NCBI GenBank assembly: GCA_023525975.1
Contig: CM042044.1
Location: forward strand, 6,930,501-6,994,500
Reading direction: 5' to 3'
Length of the DNA stretch: 64,000 nt
Source: Smallanthus sonchifolius
Taxonomy: Eukaryota; Streptophyta; Magnoliopsida; Asterales; Asteraceae
Both the position numbers and the translations under genes were made by a program. Position 1 is the first letter of the stretch; each line of letters begins with the position of its first letter. Below are positions 46,067 to 57,985 of the stretch, in pieces. The notes below the pieces were generated by a model. That model saw only the letters and a program-made list of their open reading frames with translations. It was not told where the DNA came from and ran no database searches.

Positions 46067-48736
46067 AAAAAAATTCAAATAAATTTAAAATTTTTAATAT
46101 TAAATCAAAAAAAAAATATAGCAACATTAATACTTAAAGTTCAACGTTTATTAATATTTGAAAAGTTCAAAAATTAAAAACATGACAAGATAAATTTATA
46201 AAATTGTAAAACATTACAAAAATATAACAAATATAAAACATTAAGTTCAACGTTTTATTTTTTGGAATATTGATTGATTATTCTTGTGCGTTGTCTTCGG
46301 AACTAGTTCTTCATCGGTGACTGGTTCGGATATACCAAGATCAACCTCGTTGTTGTGTATGGTTTCTTCGACTTGAATTTCGTCTTCCAGAGAAGTTTGG
46401 TCTTGTATCCTATCCATCGCATCCAAATGGTCCTTCAAGCAAATGCACATTTCCATCGCTAGGGGTGTGAGTCTAGTCCTTCGTATCGATAATACCCTGC
46501 CACTAAAAGAAAACACAGATTCCGAAGCTACCGTGGAAGCTTGGACGGTTAGTACATCACGGGCCATGGCGGAAAGAATCGGAAACGAAGCTTCGTTTTT
46601 TTCCACCATGCCAAAATATCAAAATCCTCAAAAACGGTAGGAGGCATAAACGCTAAAAAGTTTGTGCCAATATATCTTCCGAGTTCGCTACTCGGGGTGG
46701 TACCTCGAGCCCGTTTACTAAATTCATTTAACATTTCGTTATATAAATTCAAATTAACATCTCTCGAGCTACCACTTGATGATGTACCCATTGTTTCATG
46801 TGGAGTCGGAGTTGTACCATATTTATGTAAATAAACATCAAATAAATCTTGTAAACATTTGTTAAAATGTGTTTTTGTAACTTGTGCAAAATGGAAGTCT
46901 TTGCTATCCAAATTGAAAGCGTAAGTAATTCTATCAATCAAAGTTTCAACCCCGTAAACATTTATGGTAGGGTTTAACGCGGCGGCGCAAGTTATAACGG
47001 GAGGCATTTCTTTAAAATATTTCACTAATTTTTCTTTTATCGGTTCAATCATTTTTTGTAAAAAGAGTGCTTTTATTTTCAAGTTCATACAATTTGTTAG
47101 CCATTAAATATATTTGTTTTAGTGTTAATGGACTTGTGGGATAATAAACACCGGATAAAAAAGTGGTGGCGGTTTTGAAAACTTCAAGCAATTCGGTTAC
47201 GTCTTTTAAAATGTCCCAATTTGTAGAAGGAAACTTTAGAATTTTACGACGAGGTTTTGAGGCAAACATATCATTAAATAGTTCTAAAGTTTCTCTTTGT
47301 CGTAAAGCGCTATAAAACATAGTATAAGTCGTGTTCCATCTTGTCTCGACGTCCCAATTCGGACCTAAGCAAAAATTATTCGTATCACGACAAAATTTAA
47401 TATAATCATGGTATCTTTTTTTGTTACTAAAAATATCTTTAAGCATTTGTCGAAAAGTATATGTTAAGTTTGAAACCTCTTCAATTGCAAGCCCGGCTTG
47501 CACCGCCAAGTTAATGATGTGTGCGACACATCGACTATGGAAAAAAACGTCGTTGCAAACCGGTTTATATTTAATTTTTAGTTTTTGAACCGCATTTGTA
47601 TTATTAGATGCATTATCAAAAGACATTGAAAAAAGTTTATTTTGTAATTTAAATTCGTTAATAACACCATCCAATATATAAAATAAATTTTCACCGGTGT
47701 GTGAATATTCAAACAAGTCAAAAGCGATTGTACGCTTCATCATTTGCCACGTATTGGGATCAACCCAATGCGCGGTAACGCAAAGGTACGAATCGGGTAT
47801 AACATGTGGAGCCGACCAAACATCGGTGGTTAAGTTTACACCGGTTTGCAAATTTTCAAAACCCAAAATTAATTCTTTTTTTGCTTTTTTCCACATTTTT
47901 ATACAATCTCGTCTAAGGGTTGTGCGACTTACTTGATGATAACGTGGTTGGAGTGTCTCTTGAATCATCCTTGTCAAGCGCGGATTGTTAAAGTGGTTGA
48001 ATGGCAATCCTTCTTGAATCACTAACCTCGCCATTCGATCTCGAATAGTATTTGGATCAAAGTTCCAAATTCCTCCTTTACTTGTCATGGAGGCTTGACC
48101 TTCACTTGGAATTCCCTTTAATGACGGGCAAGATTTTTCCATATGCATTTTCAAACTAGTGTTTGAATCTTTCCCTAAAAACGCACCACACATCTTGCAC
48201 CGAGCACGTTCCTTCTTGTTTGACAACAAACATAGATCGTAATTGCACCAAATTGCCGGATTTCTCGTTGTTGCTCGAATTTCCACAACGGTAACTTCGT
48301 TTGAGGAACCATCAACACCAAAACTTGCCATGCTTTTTTTTAGAGTTTAGAGAGAGTTTAGAGAGCGTTTTGACGCGTTTAAAGAGCGGTTTTAGAGATT
48401 AGAGAGTGTAAAGAGAGGTGTGATCAACCCTAAACACCCCCCACCTATTTATAGTGTTTTAAGGGTGCAAATGGAGCAAAAAAAACGGCTAAAATCGACC
48501 CCAACGGCCATATAGCCGTTCCCCAACGGCTCTTTTTTTGCCCAGCTCGAAAACCGGTTAAAACAAACCGGTTTATCAAACCGGTTTGTTTGAACCGGTC
48601 CCTAACCCGATCTCATCCAGAAAGCATCAAACCGGTTTCAAACCGGCGGTTTTTGGGTAACCCGAACCGGTTTGGTCCAAACCGGTTTGCGGGTTTGGAC
48701 CGGGTTAAAAAAAACCGGTTTTTTTGTGCACCACTA
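46067..48736 (-). mobile_element. hAT element copy 2, left end missing
   Basis: It matches copy 1 from AAAAAAATTCAAATAAAT onward. The right terminus TAGTGGTGCAC (inverted) is at 48736, preceded by AAACCGGTTT repeats. The left terminus and its CCGGTTT repeats are gone, so it cannot move. Confidence 0.75.
46247..48331 (-). pseudogene. hAT transposase, near full length with two frameshifts (copy 2)
   Basis: Frame 1 (48331-47045, 428 codons) starts MASFGVDGSSNE, has the BED finger (CKMCGAFLGKD, HMEKSCP) and the core (NLTTDVWSAPH, SFDNASNNTNAV, SRCVAHIINLAVQ, WDVETRWNTTY). It ends where the frame should continue into MIEPIKEKLVKYF, so a one-base shift lies near 47050-47060. Frame 2 (to 46549) covers the DUF4413-like region and FEDFDILAWW. 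A run of seven A near 46600, where copy 1 has eight, shifts the frame before the dimerisation block SESVFSFSGRVLSIRR. hAT transposases excise and reinsert DNA as dimers; this copy cannot make one protein. Confidence 0.85.
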
Positions 48737-48810
48737 ATTACACATATGAGGGTTGTGCATGCACTACCACTATTTAAAAGACCCAATTTACTTCCACTCA
48801 TCAATTACGG

Positions 48811-49012
48811 ACATGTTTGGGATTACTTTTGGAAAACTACTTTTGATTTTTTGGAAAAGTAAGTGTAAGTCTTCACTTACTTTTCCAAAATAATTGTTTC
48901 ATCCTTTAAAAATCAACTTTTACACCTTTATTCAAATAAAATTTTGACTTATTGATTTTTTAAAAAAGTTAATAAGTTAATAAGTAGGTTTCAAAAGTAA
49001 TCCCAAACATGT
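48811..49012. mobile_element. MITE with ACATGTTTGGGATTAC termini
   Basis: ACATGTTTGGGATTACTTTT at the left is matched inverted at the right over about 23 bases. The GTTTGGGA core resembles PIF/Tourist ends. The target duplication is ambiguous. Bases 49013-49765 show no gene. Confidence 0.55.
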
Positions 49013-49521
49013 ACTCCTTTTCACTTTTTTACTTACTCCTTTTCATTAAAAGACCCCATTTATTCCCATGATTGATTTAAAACCCCACCATTAGTGAATA
49101 GTGTAAGTTAGCATGCTATAAAACCAGACAGTCTACTGAATATTTTTTTATAGTTTATATAATTTTGTTAATTACTTTCGTTCGTTTAAGTTTTTTTAAA
49201 AACGGATTGCATATCTATTGTTTTTTTCTCAACGTTTCGATATATATTTTTTTAAAACGTAGTTGTATTCAAAATCGAATAGTTTTTTTGTATCGTAGCC
49301 TATAGCGATTGTCGTTACCGTTATGATACCGTGACGACCTGAACCTATTATGAGCGAACATTATCGGTATTCGCTTTTATGGTTTTCGACGACCCGAACC
49401 GATAACGACCAAACTCAGCTGTAGAGCTTTGACAAAAAAAACGACCAGACTTCCAGGCCGACGCGCGAGTGTTCGTTTATGCACACTTATTCAACTCTTT
49501 TTTTCGTTATACGTAGATACG

Positions 49522-49552
49522 TCCAGCCGCGAAGCGCTGGGGAACCGACTAG
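49522..49552 (+). mobile_element. Helitron-like 3' terminus
   Basis: CCAGCCGCGAAGCGCTGG forms a hairpin, followed by GGAACCGA and CTAG, then T. The TC end upstream was not identified. Confidence 0.5.
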
Positions 49553-49765
49553 TTTTTTTTAAACAGAAAATATATTATCACATATTTAATAAGAAATCTT
49601 TATAGTTTATTAAACATATCATACTTTTTCTAAAATTAATAAAGGTCTCACAAAATTTTACAGCTTTTCTTCTGCACAATTTGGCACTCCATACATGTCC
49701 ACATGTAGACAATTACACAAGCTTATAAAACTTCCATGTGATTTTCCATTTTTACCCTTCATTAT

Positions 49766-52700
49766 TTACATTATACTACATGCATTAGGGTTTTCATCAC
49801 TGAACATTTGTGGCGCAGGTGGGTACGCATAAGCTGCTTCTCTTGAAGGGTATAAATGGTAATTCGGTGGTAGATAATAATAATATTCACTTTTTTTCAT
49901 CTCCGACGGCGTCGCAGCCGTGTCATCTGGTTGCGCCGCCTCTTCTTGCTTCTCGCCACCGTTTTCGGCTTTCTTCTCTTCTTTCTTGTCACCACCTTCG
50001 TCGGCTTTCTTCTCTTCTTTCTTGTCTTCTTCCGTCTTACCGGGATCTTGATTCACAATCACGGCGTGTTTGCCGGTTCTCTTGTACACGTAGTCCACAA
50101 GCTCGACTGCCGGAAAAATGCCTTTCACGGCTACTTGTGAGTTTTTTAAGTCCGGTAACGCATTTTCCACCCCTGCAATCAAAAGCCACACAAATGCAAA
50201 ATTATAAAATCATTGCTTTCTGCTACTTAGACTATCCGTACCGTAGAGGTTTCACCCACCCTCTCCTCTTTCACGCCTCACCACGTCACTACCAAATCAG
50301 CACAGGGGCAATCACTGTACATAATCACTAAGGTGCGTAATATTTTCACGCCTCACATTTATTATTTAATATTAACTAAGAAAAAGAAATTATTAGTTGG
50401 CATCATTTGATTGGGTGAGTTTTGCCCCCCTTCCCCGTTAATGCCCTCACGTAGTCACGCCCAATGCCCAACCCCCCTTTCACGCCCTGAGGGGCAGTGT
50501 TCCACGACCATAAAAGGGCCAAGTGGACCACCCCTTCTTCACGCCTTCATTACACTTAGCCTTACAGAAGTTATATATATAGGGAATAGTTTAAATACAA
50601 AGTGTTTTTAACGTGAGAAGCGTAAGAAGTATTTTAAACCGTTGATCTAGGAAATCGATGGTTAAGATCAAATGTGTTTGTTTTAAGCGTGAAAAGTTTC
50701 TGAAAATGGTAAAATTGGAATAGTTTACATTTGTTGACTTTTTACAAGTTCCCTAATTTTTTTTAAAACAAACATAACTTTTTTATACGACACTATTTTT
50801 TAAAAAAAATTACACCATAAAATCGAGCATTTTATTCTCTTTAATTTGAGTATACTTTTGCTATACTTTTATTTAAAAAAATGACTTTTTTTTTAAAAGT
50901 TCGATGTGCTGTGTGTATACCATGCGTGATTATGGTCATGTGTATAACATGCGTGATTACGTGATTTACGTGATTGTAGTCATGACTATAACATGCGTGG
51001 TTACGTGATTATGATCATGATTATCACATGCATGAATACGTTATTATGGCCATACGTTATTATTAATCATGCGTGATTATAATGCGGACGCATTTACCCC
51101 TCGCCCACTGAACATGTGTCGCATGCTGTTGACTTCGTACGCTTCGTACGTTAAAACACTTTGTAAAATAACCGGCCCCTATATATTTATATATTGTATT
51201 AAAAACCCCGTATTATACTTGTTAAATAAAAAATACTTAAAAGAAAATATTAAATATTAGTAATTAATATTTATGAATTATATAACGATATTTTTAGATA
51301 AGATGTGATTGAAATTACTTTAAACTGCTACAGATTTTATCTGCGATTGAGGTGCATATATAATATCTGTACTTAGAAAAATAAGTGAAAAAAATAATTT
51401 TAAGCTCACAACATTATGACATGTGAGACAACTATTTACTTATTTATTACTAGGTTAGAATCTCGTGTATTACACGAGATTGTATATTAAAAAAGATAAA
51501 ACTTATAAATTTGTAAATACGTCATAACTTGTCAGACTATTATGATCGTCTCGAGATATATCAAGTGGAAATGTGTGTATATAACAAATTAGTATTTTTC
51601 TTTAATTAGTTATATTTTGATTTCCTATTATATATTCTTATTTAATATAATTGGTATTCTTTTTTAATAATATATTTATAACATCATTATTATTTAATAA
51701 GATAAATGCGCATTTATTAGGAGAGAGAGGCAGGAAAATCAATGTGACGAGGCATGAGGAGGTGACAAGTGTCCACCTTAAACCTTTATTTATTAGTATA
51801 GATTTGGTATACGCTCTTGCCTCTTAAATGAGAGATCATGTGTTCGTATCCAAACATATTGTTGTGAATTATTTGTTAAATTAAAAGTTATTATGTATGG
51901 ATTAATTGTGTGGTAGAGATTTTCTTGGAAAATCAAATCACATATGGGATTATGAGATTGAGTTGAATATTGAAAAATAATGGACCGAATCAAGAGAATA
52001 CATAGATGTGATCAATTAATATATAGGAAATTGAATAAATAAATTTATCTTCATTCTTTTAGGCATTATATTTTATTGATTTTTTTTTAAAACAAAGAAT
52101 TTCTTTAGTGTTATAGAAAGAATTTGAATCCAAAACCTGTAAATTAAGGTGTTTCAAAAGAAATTAAGGTGTTTAAAAAAAAACACTTTGTCTTTGTTAC
52201 TGGCTAATCAGCCCCTGTATTCATTGAATATTTCTTTAAAGGTTAAACCTCTCTTTTTTTTTCTTATTTGAAAACTAGCTTAGAACCCGTGTAATACACA
52301 CGGGGTGAAAAATATCAATACATATATTTCTTAAATTTTATTTATGTATTTTACAGGTGTAAAAATATATTAGTATACATATAATAAAGATATAAAACAA
52401 AACTCAAAATATGTAAAAAATAATATATAATTAGGTTTCGAAAATACGTCAATTACTATTTAATGTGATTTGACTTTCATTTTACTATTGGGCAAATGCT
52501 ATAAAAAACCAAGATACTTTCTGGTTTTTCTCATAAAAGTCACTCAACAATTTTTTACATAAAAAAAACCAACATACTCCATCTTTTTTATCACAAAAGT
52601 CCTTAAACAAAATTTTGCACATAAAAAACCAACATACTTTCTTGTTTTTCTCACAAAAGTCTATCGACAAATATTTAACCTAGCAAATGAATCAACAGAA

Positions 52701-54147
52701 ACAAGGCAAACGATTTATTTGCTCTTGTTTCTGTTGGTCGATTTTATTTGCTTTACTTTTGCGGATTCATTTGCAAAGTTAAATAGTTATCGATGGACTT
52801 TCGTGAGAAAAACAAGAAAGTACGTTGATTTTTTATGTACAAAAATTTGTTTATGGACTTTTGTGAGAAAAAAAGATGGAGTATGTTGGTTTTTTATTTG
52901 AAAAATTTGTTGAGGGTTTTATAAGAAAAACTAGAAAGTATGTTGATTTTTTATAGCATTTGCCCTTTACTATTTGATTGAAAATAAAAGTTACATAATT
53001 AGATTTCAAAGTTTTTTATAATAAAGGATAATTTAAAATAAATGTGCTTTATTAGTATAATTAGTAATTTATTAAAAGACTAGTTTAGATCCCATGTCTA
53101 CACATGGGGTGAAATATATCAATACATAAATTTTTTTAATCTTTATGTATATATTTACATGTGTAAAAATTTATTACATATACTAAAGATAGAAAACAAA
53201 TTCAAAATATGTAAAAATTAGTATGTAATTGGGTTTCGAAAATACGTTAATTACTACTTTTTAATATAATTTGACTTTTATTTACTATTTGATTGAAGAT
53301 AAAAGTTATATAATTAAATTTTAAAGTTTCTTATGATAAGAGATAATTTAAAATAAATGTGTTTTATTAGTATAATTAGTATTTTTTTCTTTAAATATAT
53401 ATTATTATTAAAATATATAAGTGCATTAAATAGGAGAGAGAGGCGGAAAAAAAATTGTGAGAATGAATATGGAGACGACACGTGGCAAACAAAAACCTTT
53501 ATTTATTATATAGTATAGATATATGTGCATTTAATAAGAGAGAGAGGCGAGAAAAGAATAATAAGATTGAATATAGTGACGACACGTGATATAAAAAAAA
53601 CATTTATTTATTATATAATATAGATATTTAAAACATGTGGATTGTTTTGGTTTGATTTATTGACCAATTACTTATAAAGTTTTTTTTTCTTTTTAAAAAC
53701 TCCTCTTTTTTTGGACAAATATTACCTACTATAATTAGGTTTAAAACACTAACTAACATAAGACAAAAAAAAATCACTAATTTAAGCATATAAAAGTACT
53801 AAAAATCATAATCCATTTAAGCTAATATTTTTAGAAATTCAAATACTGAATTGTTAAAAGAAAAAAGTCCAACAAGATTCAAATTTGTCAAGAAAAAAGG
53901 TATTTTTATGAACACTTTTTGAAAACATTAAAAATAAAATTAGCAAATTACCCTTCATCCTGAGAATGCGTTTTCTGATATCTTGAGCACAAGCTTCACA
54001 ATGCATGTGAACTTTCAATACCACCGTGATCGGCGCCGGCAGCTGCAGTTCATCAGAAAAAAAACATGAGGAAAAAAGTACCCACAAAATAAATCAATTA
54101 ATCTAGATATATTAATTAGTTATAAGCTACTAATTAATATGTGTAAA

Positions 54148-54180
<33 letters not shown>

Positions 54181-54871
54181 TAATTACAACCTCATCTTTC
54201 TTCTCTCCGGGTTTCTCTTCCGATTTAGGAGGTTCTTCTTGCTCGGATTTTTTCGGCTTTTCCGCCGGCAGATTTGGCACCGGCGATAGAAGCTCAACTT
54301 TCCTGTTGCTTTTCTTCTGGACTCTTTCTAGAACCTTCAACGGATCGGCCTTTTCTCCCTTCACTACCACCTTATGAGTCTTACAATCCGTAATAACGTC
54401 TTCAACGCCTTTTATTATTAAAAAAAATAATAAAAAAACTTTTTTATTAATCAAACAAAAAAAATGAATCAAGAAAATAAAAAAAGGTACAAACCCTCAA
54501 AGCCTTTAAGGCTACGCCGGACTTTTCTAGCACAGCCTTCACAATGCATGAATACTCTCAAAACCACCTCTTGCGGCGGTGGAGGTGGCGGCGGGTCTTT
54601 CGGCTCCTCTCCCTTTTCCTCATCTCCGGCGTGTGGTTTTACTTCTTCCTCCACCTTCTTTACTACCTCCTGGAAATTAAAACAACAGTAAAACAATACC
54701 CTTGTAAAAAAACCTCATTTTTATTAAAAAAAATAAAAAATAAAAAATAAAAAATTAAGTTTTAAACAAAACCCACATAAAAAAAACACTTTTTTTTTAA
54801 CCAAAAAGGCATTAAAATTCAAATGGGTTTGAGCAGATTAAAGAAAAGATTCAAGAACAGACCTCCCCCAT
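49766..54871 (-). CDS. Heavy metal-associated isoprenylated plant protein (HIPP), two HMA domains
   Basis: Exons are 54871-54863 (MGE only), 54669-54495, 54408-54191, 54042-53952 and 50172-49766, all GT-AG, giving 299 codons. Domain 1 (exons 2-3) has VFMHCEGCARKVRRSLKGFEG followed by VEDVITDCKTHKVVVKG. Domain 2 (exons 4-5) has VHMHCEACAQDIRKRI. Both keep the metal-binding MxCxxC. Lys/Glu-rich linkers separate them, and a Tyr/Pro-rich tail (YYYYLPPNYHLYP) ends in CSIM, a CaaX farnesylation signal. HIPPs bind metals through the cysteines and attach to membranes by the lipid; roles in metal handling and stress are known for the family. The first exon was chosen because MGEE is the usual HIPP start and GAG/GTCTGT is a fitting donor. 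Both HMA domains are split by an intron at the same place (KG then VE). Intron 4 is 3.8 kb and full of transposons; the frame is otherwise intact. Confidence 0.9.
50582..51179. mobile_element. TA-microsatellite element (v), 598 bp, in HIPP intron 4
   Basis: It is preceded by TTATATATATA and followed by TATATATTTATATA. The ends TAGGGAATAGTTTAAATACA and, inverted, TAGGGGCCGGTTATTTTACA continue into ACAAAGTGTTTTAACG. It shares CATAACTTTTTTATACG and ACCATAAAATCGAGC with element (iii). The interior has repeated GTGATTATGGTCATG-like words. Confidence 0.7.
51450..51802 (-). mobile_element. Non-autonomous Helitron A, 353 bp
   Basis: On the minus strand it starts TCTATACTAATAAATAAAGG, ends with the stem-loop AATCTCGTGTATTACACGAG, and finishes CTAG, between host A and T. 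No coding capacity. A tRNA-like SINE remnant (GTGTTCGTATCC) may follow at 51803-51900. Confidence 0.8.
52490..52965. mobile_element. MULE-type foldback MITE, 476 bp
   Basis: GGGCAAATGCTATAAAAAAC at the left and its near-perfect inverse at the right; arms with CAACATACTTTCT.GTTTTTCTC words pair to the centre. A perfect 9-bp target duplication TTTACTATT is at 52481-52489 and 52966-52974. Nested in Helitron B. Confidence 0.9.
53080..53519 (-). mobile_element. Non-autonomous Helitron C, 440 bp, nested in B
   Basis: On the minus strand it starts TCTATACTATATAATAAATA, ends with the hairpin CCCATGT/ACATGGG and CTAG, and is flanked by A and T. The bases on either side join to give the uninterrupted Helitron B body. 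Confidence 0.85.
54148..54181. repeat. (TAA)n microsatellite in HIPP intron 3
   Basis: About eleven TAA units just inside the donor of intron 3. Confidence 0.9.
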
Positions 54872-55169
54872 TTGACAGTTGTTGAGGTCAAGATTAAAAG
54901 AAGGGTTAGGGTTTTATAATGGGTTGAGAGACCTGTGAATTGAGGCACAAAAACACACAGTAACCCACAGTGGGGTTTGTGATTTAATCGAGGTGAAAAG
55001 GAAGTGTGAGATGTGTGTGTGATTGAGTAGGATGATGAGAAGGAGGACCATGAGATCTAGCGAGAATAGCACTCATTTCGTTCATCATAAATGTGACATG
55101 GCTATTTTCTAGATGCCACATCAGATGAACGTGTTTTTGTGTAGGTTATATAATGTCTGTTATCATGTC

Positions 55170-55376
55170 ATTTTTTTTTAACGAGAATTTGGATCACTGA
55201 CGGGTCACTGGTTCACCCGATCATTTTCACTCTCATAGAAGGAAACTTATCATAGATGAGAAAACCCTCTGGCCCAACTTGGAACCCCTTAAATTTTTGT
55301 CACAAGTGGTACTTGAACCCAAAATCTCCTTATTTTGATGAAGTATTGGTATACACCTTTACCTATAGACTATCTT
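55170..55376 (-). mobile_element. Probable tRNA-derived SINE
   Basis: On the minus strand, TATAGGTAAAGGTG (A-box-like), TTGGGTTCAAGTACC (B box) and a 3' end TCTCGTTAAAAAAAA appear in order. No target duplication was found. The TCGTTAAA tail resembles SINE family 1. Confidence 0.5.
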
Positions 55377-55469
55377 TATATAACTTCTAGTTTTAGAAAA
55401 TGAATAAATAATTTTGATACACACATAAAATATTATATAATAAAGTCAAATAGAGATTAACATATATTA

Positions 55470-56327
55470 CACTAGTAAAAAACTATACATTCATATTCGG
55501 AATTCATCAAATTCTAGATTTTTAGTTATTTTTTAGAAATTGGTACACACCTTCCGCCTTTCGTCGGTTATTACCAAAAAATAACTAGCTCGTCGGTAAT
55601 CCAACGGTGGTCTCTTATCAATAATTTCCCACCAAAGCCTTTTTCAGAATTGCTCCGGCTCATTTGTCTAGGATGTGATCTCCGGCGGACCTTCCCATCA
55701 CTATTTCATTGTAATATGTTTGATTGGATTTCCGATAAGATTCCAGCTAGGATTTTCAAGTGTTTATCAGTGTGGGCTTTTACCAATGGATATTTCGTCA
55801 GTAGCACATTCTATAAGTTAACTGGTCCTTCTCCAAAACCGAAAACAACTATTAAATATTTTGTACATATAGTTAATATGGTAACCATGTAGTATCTCAA
55901 GACTAAAAACGACATGATCTGTGTATTTCAAAAATGGAGGATCGTTGTTTGGACGTGGTATATGAGAAGAATTATAAACATGGCATATTGTTGTTAGCCA
56001 GTCTATCGAAATAGGTGGTCTCGGAATTTAAATATCCGTCATGGGTACGTGTTATGTCATACGCACAACAGATTGGGTTGGAATTGGTGGTCTCGAAATG
56101 TAGATCCAAGCGTATATGTTGTGTGCACAAATATAGAAGTTATTATTCAGATGTGTTGCCCAAGATAGTCATTTATCTTAACAAGAAAAGTTGATTTGTC
56201 GCATGGGGTAGAGGTAAGGTTTGCCCTCATCTCACCCTCCCTAGACCTTACTCTTCGAGTGAGATTTTTGCTTGGCACGTTTATTTGTTAAATGGTTAGC
56301 ATGTTAACACAACTTGCTTATAACCTA
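55470..56327. other. Non-genic; possible CACTA end at 55473
   Basis: CACTAGTAAAAAACT near 55473 resembles a CACTA start, and CGTCGGTTATTACC / CGTCGGTAATCC repeats follow. No right end was found. The 80-codon frame at 55650 has no recognisable domain. Confidence 0.3.
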
Positions 56328-56362
56328 CTAGGTTATACACCCGTGTATTACAAGGGATTGTA
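56328..56362 (-). mobile_element. Helitron-like 3' terminus
   Basis: On the minus strand a CCCTTGTAATACACGGG hairpin is followed by TGTATAAC and CTAG at 56328. The 5' end was not found within the next kilobase. 56363-57684 has no gene. Confidence 0.5.
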
Positions 56363-57684
56363 TAATAGAAAAATAAAAATATAATAATATGTACAAAAAT
56401 TTACAATAACGTGTATAATAAAAATAATGCGTACAAAAAAGTACATAAATAAAAGTGACTTACATAAGATCCCTGCCATTACGAAATGTGAATAGATGGA
56501 TAACCTTGTATGTGGTGACTAAAACCAAATAGAAATTATTAATAAATAACAATTTGTATAAGTAGAAAAATATAGTGCAATTAAGTTAACCACTGGACCA
56601 CAACTAACGTGCAGAAAACATTAAAGCAAAATAACCTATGGTGGCCGAAAACATGATATATATCAATTAATGCATCAATGTGTATTACCATTTACCAAAG
56701 AACAGTAGAAAACTATATTGTCCCGAAGAATCAAGTAGATTTTGCTATTATTTAATTGATGTAAAAAATAGAAACTTACCTCTTTTAACCCCTCCCCCAA
56801 CTCGGTGAAGAAACGATCGAGTAAGCTACGTTTGGCCTTGTGAAGTTGACATTACACAACAAATTCAGGGATTGAGTGTCTTAAAGTTCCAACCACCATG
56901 TGGACATAAGAAAAACATTTAATCCTGCATTTTTTTTTAAATGAGAGTTTCTTTTAACATTTTTTCAAAATACAATGTAACAAAGATAAAAATCATTATA
57001 TCTATAAAAAATCGAGTATGTTGTATTCCTACCCTTCTCAACGTCTTCTTGGAGCTGATGAAAGAAATAGTGATCATCCTATCTGATGATTCACAAATTG
57101 CATGGCCAGAGCTGACTATGGGCAGGATGGGCGGTGGGTAACCGCTAGCTAGGCCCGCTCTTCAAGGGAGCCAAAAAAAATTAAATTTTTTATATATTAT
57201 ATACATATACATATGTGTCTATATATATATATATGTATATATATATAATCCATTTAAATAAAGTTAGTTTTGGCAACCCATAAAATAAAGGAGCCCACAA
57301 GAAATAAAAATGTGGCCCACAAGGAAAATTGTGAAATCATCATAAATTAAAAAGGGAGGCTCATGAGAGGCGAATCAGACGTCAATTATAGGAGGGCCTA
57401 GGACACGATATTCCGTATTAAAGATAGGTGAGCAGAACTGCAAGTTATCTTTATATATTCATCAACATATTATCTTTACATAATCATTGTTATTTTGATG
57501 TCATGTCTGCTGCTACCTCTCTCTTGGAAACAAGTATTGAAGAAAAGACTTGAGAATTGCAAGTTTATTAGGAATATTGTAATTACTGGGGTATGTTTTT
57601 CATCACTAAAATCTATAAAAAAAATTACATTAGTGTTGTGCTTGATTAGAATATTAGGTATTCAAAATTAAAATAAAATTTTCA

Positions 57685-57985
57685 TAAATTATGCCTCCTA
57701 ATGGCCATACGGTGGTCAAAAGGATATTAAAAAAAAGTAGATGAAGAAATGAGAAAGTCTAAAGCGAAAGCTCTAGATAAGTTTATCCATAAACAACATG
57801 TTGAAAAGTAAGAGCATGTTGAGCCTAATCTAAATGATGAATACGTTGAACATAATTTTGTTGATATATTTGGTCCAAGAAGGTGAGATGGACTTAATTT
57901 TAACGAGATCAAAATTTTTGAGAAGAAAGGTCCTAAAAGAAGTTCTAATGTTATCTTGTCCCAATGATAAACTTGGTAGACACTA
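57685..57985 (+). pseudogene. hAT (zinc finger MYM/TTF-type) transposase N-terminal remnant
   Basis: Broken frames read PPNGHTVVKRILKK, then VDIFGPRR, a stop, DGLNFNEIKIFEKKGPKR. The family usually has D..DPR.WD.L......L.EKGP.R at this point. Several stops; the zinc finger and catalytic core are absent. Confidence 0.5.

Larger units (their letters stand above)
52275..53624 (-). mobile_element. Non-autonomous Helitron B, carrying two nested elements
   Basis: On the minus strand it starts TCTATATTATATAATAAATA at 53624 and ends with a CCCGTGT/ACACGGG hairpin and CTAG at 52275. Removing the nested MITE (with its duplication) and Helitron C leaves a body that aligns along its length with Helitron C, including the AGGAGAGAGAGGC and CGACACGTG blocks. 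Confidence 0.8.

Noticed and set aside
49081..49140. Left end of the Helitron finishing at 49552 (TCTACTGAATA)
   Set aside because: The flanking base is G rather than A and the start does not resemble the other Helitron starts.
49810..50331. 173-codon open frame on the plus strand
   Set aside because: It is antisense to the last HIPP exon, which has a clear CaaX end and family match.
52719..52901. Open frames with RWTFVRKTRKY repeats, both strands
   Set aside because: They are readings of the MITE's inverted arms, not proteins.
54911..54921. TATA box of the HIPP gene
   Set aside because: A TATAAAA-like word is present on the minus strand but only about 45 bases from the ATG, leaving almost no 5' UTR.
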